Part shown: positions 56,410-60,626 of the stretch, one piece after another
Numbering within the stretch: position 1 is the first letter of the stretch
Layout of the letters: every line of letters starts with the position of its first letter
From: an uncultured Acidiphilium sp.
GTDB taxonomy: Bacteria; Bacillota; Clostridia; Christensenellales; Borkfalkiaceae
NCBI GenBank assembly: GCA_902495325.1
Contig: CABUWK010000011.1
Coordinates: 1 to 60,626 of the forward strand
Length of the DNA: 60,626 nt
Direction of reading: 5' to 3'
Notes under the pieces: model-generated
Seen by the model: only the letters and a program-made list of their open reading frames with translations
What the model was told of the DNA's origin: nothing
Database searches by the model: none
Position numbers and translations under genes: made by a program

Positions 56410-57294
56410 ATGTTTGAAATCAAACGATACGAAAGACTGACCGACACGATTTTTTTAATGGATATTTTCTGTCCGCGGGTGGCGCGATCCTGCCTGCCCG
56501 GGCAGTTCGTGATCTGCCGCACGGGAGAAGAGGGAGAGCGCATTCCCCTTACGATCTGCGACTACGACCGCACCCGCGGCACGGTGACGATCGTCGTGCA
56601 GGAGATAGGCGCGTCTACTTATAAAATGGGGAAACTGCGCGAAGGGGATTTCCTCACCGATTTCGTCGGTCCTCTCGGCAAACCTTCCGAACTGACGGAA
56701 ACGCCGGTGGAAGAACTGAAGAAAAAGAAGATCGTGTTCGTCGCGGGCGGCGTGGGCACGGCACCCGTATATCCGCAGTTGAAATGGCTTTCCGAGCGCG
56801 GGATCAAAGCGGACGCGATCGTCGGGGCGAAAACGGCGTCTCTCGTAATTTTAGAAAAAGAAATGAAAAAGGTTGCCGATAAGTTGATTATCGCGACGGA
56901 TGACGGTTCGAAAGGAATGAAAGGCATGGTGACGGACGCTTTGAAAAAGCTTGTTTCGGAAGGGAACCGTTACGACCTTTGCGTGGCGATAGGTCCCGTT
57001 ATCATGATGAAATTCACCTGCCTTTTGACCAAAGAACTGAATATCCCGACCGTTGTCAGCATGAATCCCATCATGGTGGACGGAACGGGAATGTGCGGCG
57101 CGTGCCGCCTGACGGTGGGCGGAAAGGTAAAGTTTGCCTGTGTGGACGGTCCGGAATTCGACGGGCATCTCGTCGATTTCGACGAGACGATGAAACGGCA
57201 GCGCCTGTATAAAACGGAAGAAGGCAGAGCGCTTCTGAAGGCAAAAGAAGGCGATACCCATCACGGCGGATGCGGTATGTGCGGTAACGAATGA
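56410..57294 (+). CDS. NfnA-like ferredoxin:NADP oxidoreductase subunit (GltX/SudB family)
   Basis: 294 residues from the ATG at 56410 (AAAGGAG). FAD-binding domain at 1-100 (LPGQFVICRTGEEGERIPLTICDYD), NAD-binding domain (VFVAGGVGTAPVYPQL near 112), and C-terminal cysteine cluster GTGMCGACRLT with FACVDGPEFDGHLVDFD, the [2Fe-2S] site of NfnA/sulfide dehydrogenase beta. Starts 14 bases before the glutamate-synthase-like subunit. Together they form a bifurcating NADH:Fd:NADP enzyme or a ferredoxin:NADP reductase. Confidence 0.9.
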   Translation: MFEIKRYERLTDTIFLMDIFCPRVARSCLPGQFVICRTGEEGERIPLTICDYDRTRGTVTIVVQEIGASTYKMGKLREGDFLTDFVGPLGKPSELTETPVEELKKKKIVFVAGGVGTAPVYPQLKWLSERGIKADAIVGAKTASLVILEKEMKKVADKLIIATDDGSKGMKGMVTDALKKLVSEGNRYDLCVAIGPVIMMKFTCLLTKELNIPTVVSMNPIMVDGTGMCGACRLTVGGKVKFACVDGPEFDGHLVDFDETMKRQRLYKTEEGRALLKAKEGDTHHGGCGMCGNE

Positions 57295-57307
57295 GGAGAA
57301 AAAGGGT

Positions 57308-58690
57308 ATGGATATGAATCGCAGAGTTCCCGTAAGGGAGCAGGAAGCCGGGGCGCGCGCGAAAAATTTCGAAGAAGTCTGCTACGGATATAACGAAGAA
57401 GAAGCGGTTGCGGAAGCGCAGAGATGCCTTCACTGTAAAAACGCGAAATGCGTGGAAGGGTGCCCCGTCGGCATTTCGATCCCCGAGTTTATCGCCAAGG
57501 TAAAAGAGGGAGATTTCGACGGTGCATACGAAACGATCGGGCGGAGTTCTTCTCTTCCCGCCGTGTGCGGAAGGGTCTGCCCGCAGGAGAGCCAGTGCGA
57601 AGGAAAGTGCGTGCGCGGGATCAAAGGCGAAGCGATCGCGATCGGAAAATTGGAGCGTTTCGTCGCCGACCGCGCCCTGGAAAAGGGAATTCGCCATACG
57701 GTTTCCTCTTCGCCGAAGGGGAAGAAGGTCGCGGTGATCGGTTCGGGGCCTTCCGGGCTGACCTGCGCGGGCGATCTTGCGAAACTGGGATACGAAGTTA
57801 CCGTGTTCGAGGCTTTGCACAAAGCGGGCGGGGTGCTCGTATACGGGATCCCCGAATTTCGTCTTCCGAAAGATAAGATCGTGGGAAAGGAGATCGAGGG
57901 GCTGAAAGCGCTCGGCGTGAAGATCGAAACGGACGTCGTGATCGGAAAAACGGTCACGATCGACGAGCTTTTCTCCGAAGAGGGATTCGAAGCCGTGTTC
58001 GTCGGTTCGGGCGCGGGCTTGCCGAAATTTATGGGTATTCCCGGAGAAAACGCCAACGGCGTGTTTTCCGCAAACGAGTATTTAACGAGAAACAATCTGA
58101 TGAAAGCGTATTCCGACGAAGCCGATACCCCCATTTATAAGGGGAAGAAGATCGCCGTGGTAGGCGGCGGAAACGTCGCGATGGACGCGGCGAGAACGGC
58201 GCTCCGCTTAGGCGCGGAAACGCATATCGTTTATCGCAGAAGCAGGGAAGAGCTTCCGGCGAGAAAGGAAGAAGTTCACCACGCCGAGGAAGAGGGCGTG
58301 ATCTTCGATCTTCTGACCAATCCGGTCGGGATCGTTGCGGACGAAAACGACAATGTAGTCGCTCTTGAGTGCGTGAAGATGCGCCTTGGCGAACCGGACG
58401 CGTCCGGCAGAAGAAAACCGGAAGAGATCCCGGGATCGGAATTTCGGATCGCGGCGGACGGCGTGATCATGGCACTCGGAACTTCTCCGAATCCGCTGAT
58501 CTCCTCCACGACGAAGGGGCTTTCCGTCGATCGCCGCGGTTGTATCGTGGCGGACGAAAGGGGCGTGACGGAACGCGAGGGCGTGTTTGCCGGCGGAGAC
58601 GCCGTAACGGGCGCCGCCACGGTTATCTTAGCGATGGGCGCGGGAAAACGCGCCGCGAAAGCGATAGACGAATATCTGTCCCGGAAATAA
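57308..58690 (+). CDS. NfnB-like / glutamate synthase small subunit-like oxidoreductase
   Basis: 460 residues. N-terminal cysteine-rich domain with CLHCKNAKCVEGCPVGISIPEFI and CGRVCPQESQCEGKC for two [4Fe-4S] clusters, FAD fold VIGSGPSGLTCAGDLAKLGYEVTVFE near residue 145, and NADPH fold VVGGGNVAMDAARTALRLGAE near 283 (each partial). GDAVTGAATVILAMGAGKRAA closes the FAD site. No glutamate synthase large subunit is nearby, and the NfnA-like partner precedes it, so electron bifurcation is the likely role. Confidence 0.93.
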   Translation: MDMNRRVPVREQEAGARAKNFEEVCYGYNEEEAVAEAQRCLHCKNAKCVEGCPVGISIPEFIAKVKEGDFDGAYETIGRSSSLPAVCGRVCPQESQCEGKCVRGIKGEAIAIGKLERFVADRALEKGIRHTVSSSPKGKKVAVIGSGPSGLTCAGDLAKLGYEVTVFEALHKAGGVLVYGIPEFRLPKDKIVGKEIEGLKALGVKIETDVVIGKTVTIDELFSEEGFEAVFVGSGAGLPKFMGIPGENANGVFSANEYLTRNNLMKAYSDEADTPIYKGKKIAVVGGGNVAMDAARTALRLGAETHIVYRRSREELPARKEEVHHAEEEGVIFDLLTNPVGIVADENDNVVALECVKMRLGEPDASGRRKPEEIPGSEFRIAADGVIMALGTSPNPLISSTTKGLSVDRRGCIVADERGVTEREGVFAGGDAVTGAATVILAMGAGKRAAKAIDEYLSRK

Positions 58691-58759
58691 ACGGAACCTG
58701 CCGTAAAAAGCGCGAATTACGCAAAAATAGGCAAAATATGAAAAACGCGCCGAAAATGC

Positions 58760-58788
58760 TTGCAATCGGAGCGTTTTTCCTATATAAT
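58760..58788 (+). promoter_or_regulatory. Promoter of guaB
   Basis: TTGCAA (58760-58765), 17 bases, TATAAT (58783-58788). Confidence 0.8.
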
Positions 58789-58883
58789 ACTATGTTAATA
58801 ACAAGAAAATACGGACGCGACAAAAGCGCTTTTCTTTTTCGGAAAAACCGAAGCCGCCTGCCGAAATAACAAAGGAGAATCCG

Positions 58884-60383
58884 ATGGCGCATTATTTTAA
58901 CGAACCCTGTCATACTTTCAGCGAGTATCTTCTGATCCCCGGGTATACTTCGCCCGATTGCATACCCGCAAACGTCGATCTTTCCACCCCTTTATGCAAA
59001 TATAAAAAGGGCGAAACGCCGATGAAACTCAACATCCCCATGATCTCGGCGATCATGCAGTCGGTTTCCAACGACACGCTCGCGATCGCGCTTGCAAAAG
59101 AGGGCGGCATGAGCTTTATTTACGGTTCTCAGTCTATCGAAGACGAGGCGAGAATGGTCGCGAAGGTAAAAAATTACAAAGCGGGATTTGTCGTGAGCGC
59201 GTCCAACCTCACGCCCGACAATCTTCTTTCCGACGTTCTCGATTTAAAAGAGGCGAACGGTTTTTCCACCATCGCCATCACGGATAACGGCAAGTGCGAC
59301 GGGAAGCTTCTCGGTATCGTGACAAGCCGCGATTACCGCGTGAGCAGAATGGATATTTCCACCCCCGTGAAAGAATTCATGACGCCGATCGAAAAAATGA
59401 TCACCGCTCCCGCCGAAACGACGCTGAAAGAAGCGAACGACATCATCTGGGAACACAAACTGAATTCTCTTCCCATTATCGATAAAAACGGACACCTGAT
59501 GTATTTCGTTTTCCGCAAGGACTATGCGGAACATAAGGACAATCCGAGAGAAATTCTCGACGAAGAAAAGAGATATATGGTCGGCGCGGGTATCAACACG
59601 CTCGACTACGAAAAGAGAGTTCCCGCTCTGATCGAAGCGGGAGCGGACGTTCTGTGTATCGATTCTTCCGAAGGCTATACCTGCTGGCAGAAGCGCACCA
59701 TCGACTTTATCCGCGCAAAATACGGCGATAAAGTGAAGGTCGGCGCGGGCAACGTTGTCGATCGCGACGGGTTCAACTTCCTTGCGGAAGCGGGTGCGGA
59801 CTTTATCAAGGTCGGTATCGGCGGCGGCTCTATCTGCATTACGAGAGAGACGAAAGGCATCGGCAGAGGGCAGGCGACGGCGGTGATCGAAGTTGCCGCG
59901 GCGAGAGACGAATATTATAAAAAGACGGGTATTTACATTCCCATTTGTTCGGACGGCGGCATCGTGCACGATTACCATATCACGCTTGCGCTCGCCATGG
60001 GTGCGGATTTCGTGATGCTCGGCAGATATTTCGCTCGTTTCGACGAAAGCCCGACGCAGAAACTCAACATCAACGGAACTTACGTGAAAGAGTATTGGGG
60101 CGAGGGAAGCAATCGAGCGAGAAACTGGCAGCGTTACGACCTCGGCGGAAAGAACAAACTTTCCTTCGAAGAGGGCGTCGATTCCTACGTGACGTATGCG
60201 GGTTCTCTGCACGATAACGTGGAAAAAACACTTTACAAAGTGAAATCCACCATGTGCAACTGCGGCGTTACGAACATCCGCGATCTTCAGGAAAACGCGA
60301 AACTTACCCTTGTTTCTCCCACAAGTATCGTGGAAGGCGGTTATCACGACGTTGTGCTGAAAGGCGGCAATACGAAAATTTAA
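58884..60383 (+). CDS. guaB: IMP dehydrogenase, Tritrichomonas-like type
   Basis: 499 residues. Oxidises IMP to XMP with NAD. Catalytic Cys318 in GIGGGSICITRETKGIG, two CBS domains at about 105-220, and the mobile flap with Arg-Tyr in EYWGEGSNRARNWQRYDLG. The start MAHYFNEPCHTFSEYLLIPG, the flap and the end TMCNCGV..DLQENAKLTLV are far closer to the Tritrichomonas foetus enzyme (whose catalytic residue is Cys319) than to the usual bacterial form, whose flap reads YRGMGS. AAAGGAG precedes the ATG. Fits with xpt in purine salvage. Confidence 0.96.
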   Translation: MAHYFNEPCHTFSEYLLIPGYTSPDCIPANVDLSTPLCKYKKGETPMKLNIPMISAIMQSVSNDTLAIALAKEGGMSFIYGSQSIEDEARMVAKVKNYKAGFVVSASNLTPDNLLSDVLDLKEANGFSTIAITDNGKCDGKLLGIVTSRDYRVSRMDISTPVKEFMTPIEKMITAPAETTLKEANDIIWEHKLNSLPIIDKNGHLMYFVFRKDYAEHKDNPREILDEEKRYMVGAGINTLDYEKRVPALIEAGADVLCIDSSEGYTCWQKRTIDFIRAKYGDKVKVGAGNVVDRDGFNFLAEAGADFIKVGIGGGSICITRETKGIGRGQATAVIEVAAARDEYYKKTGIYIPICSDGGIVHDYHITLALAMGADFVMLGRYFARFDESPTQKLNINGTYVKEYWGEGSNRARNWQRYDLGGKNKLSFEEGVDSYVTYAGSLHDNVEKTLYKVKSTMCNCGVTNIRDLQENAKLTLVSPTSIVEGGYHDVVLKGGNTKI

Positions 60384-60405
60384 CCTTTCAAAATAGACTA
60401 AAAGC

Positions 60406-60438
60406 AAAAGGCGACCGGAAATTTCCGATCGCCTTTTT
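60406..60438 (+). terminator. Intrinsic terminator after guaB
   Basis: AAAAGGCGAcCGGAAA pairs with TTTCCGaTCGCCTTTT around the centre at 60421, then T. Confidence 0.85.
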
Positions 60439-60511
60439 CACGGCGTCCGGTAGCGCGTCCGCCGGCATCCGCATAAAGGGTTTCTCTCCCGGAAAAATGT
60501 GGAGAATTTTG

Positions 60512-60545
60512 GTTCTTCATAAATATTGGTGTATAGGTGAAGAAC
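60512..60545. repeat. Inverted repeat GTTCTTCA / TGAAGAAC
   Basis: Perfect 8-bp arms (60512-60519 and 60538-60545) around an A+T-rich 18-base loop. It could be a hairpin, an operator or one end of a mobile element. Confidence 0.4.
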
Positions 60546-60626
60546 GAGGAATGGAAAGAAAGCGAATATAAGCGAAGAAGAAATCAAGATTTCGGAAGCC
60601 ATAAGCATTACGTTTAGCGACTTTAA

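Larger units (their letters stand above)
60384..60626. other. 3' end of window, non-coding
   Basis: Holds the guaB terminator and an inverted repeat at 60512-60545. A reading frame free of stops runs from about 60542 to the end, with no start codon seen; it could be the beginning of a gene continuing past the window. Confidence 0.4.

Noticed and set aside
1..60626. CRISPR arrays, tRNA, rRNA, tmRNA, RNase P RNA
   Set aside because: No repeat-spacer pattern and no GTTCGA-type or other conserved RNA motifs seen on either strand.

Overview
The window looks like chromosomal DNA of an anaerobic, spore-forming, low-oxygen Firmicute (class Clostridia). Support comes from whiA, a spoVT-spoVB-yabN sporulation block, rubrerythrin, a 2[4Fe-4S] ferredoxin, an NfnAB-like ferredoxin:NADP oxidoreductase, DarA (c-di-AMP receptor), BspA-like and InlB-like surface proteins, and strong TTGACA-N17-TATAAT promoters with GGAGG ribosome sites. 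A gut lineage near Christensenellales is a guess from gene flavour, not something I could test. I saw no rRNA, tRNA, CRISPR array or intact insertion sequence.

Layout. 0.3-5.1 kb (+): solute-binding protein, murB, PHP phosphoesterase, whiA, trpS. 5.4-11.9 kb (-): a long run from spoVT through spoVB, yabN/mazG, a tRNA-dihydrouridine synthase, a degenerate nitrilase-fold protein, trmL and a Cys-rich protein. 12.1-13.5 kb (+): a small HxlR-regulator module with palindromic operators. 13.7-15.6 kb (-): a CapD/PglF-type sugar dehydratase. 16.1-20.5 kb (+): lower glycolysis (pgk, tpiA, gpmI) and ferredoxin. 20.8-25.2 kb (+): two RNA methyltransferases, then an amino-acid ABC transporter behind ArgR-like boxes. 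25.5-27.4 kb (+): BspA-like lipoprotein, YfbR-like nucleotidase, VanZ-like protein. 27.6-31.1 kb (+): a RiPP-like five-gene operon (XRE, HprK-like kinase, ABC exporter, PqqD-like RRE, S26-like peptidase) with no visible precursor. 31.2-33.3 kb (-): topoisomerase III. 33.4-39.4 kb (+): guanine riboswitch, xpt and a purine-nucleoside ABC importer. 39.5-41.0 kb (-): darA with a chromate-transporter pair. 41.2-43.9 kb (+): InlB-repeat secreted protein and rubrerythrin. 44.0-45.6 kb (-): iron-sulfur flavodoxin and LysR. 45.8-52.7 kb (+): DUF1275 protein and the F1Fo ATP synthase operon. 53.0 kb (-): DegV. 54.3-60.4 kb (+): YlxY-like deacetylase, MlpA-like peptidase, NfnA/NfnB, guaB.

The strongest unusual signal is in the ATP synthase. 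No separate delta gene exists; a delta C-terminal domain is fused directly to the N terminus of alpha, and the delta N-terminal bundle is missing. The c subunit carries a signal-peptide-like and acidic N-terminal extension. If the fusion is translated as read, each F1 would carry three delta C-terminal domains instead of one. Other notable items are the precursor-less RiPP-like operon, an IMP dehydrogenase resembling the Tritrichomonas foetus enzyme, a 12-base intergenic motif (CTATAAGCCGAT) that recurs across the window, and two enzyme-fold proteins that have lost catalytic motifs.

Functionally the genes join purine salvage (xpt, purine importer, guaB), glycolysis and electron carriers (ferredoxin, Nfn, rubrerythrin), ATP synthesis, sporulation and envelope biology. 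All assignments rest on reading translated sequence and recalled family motifs; no database search was run.
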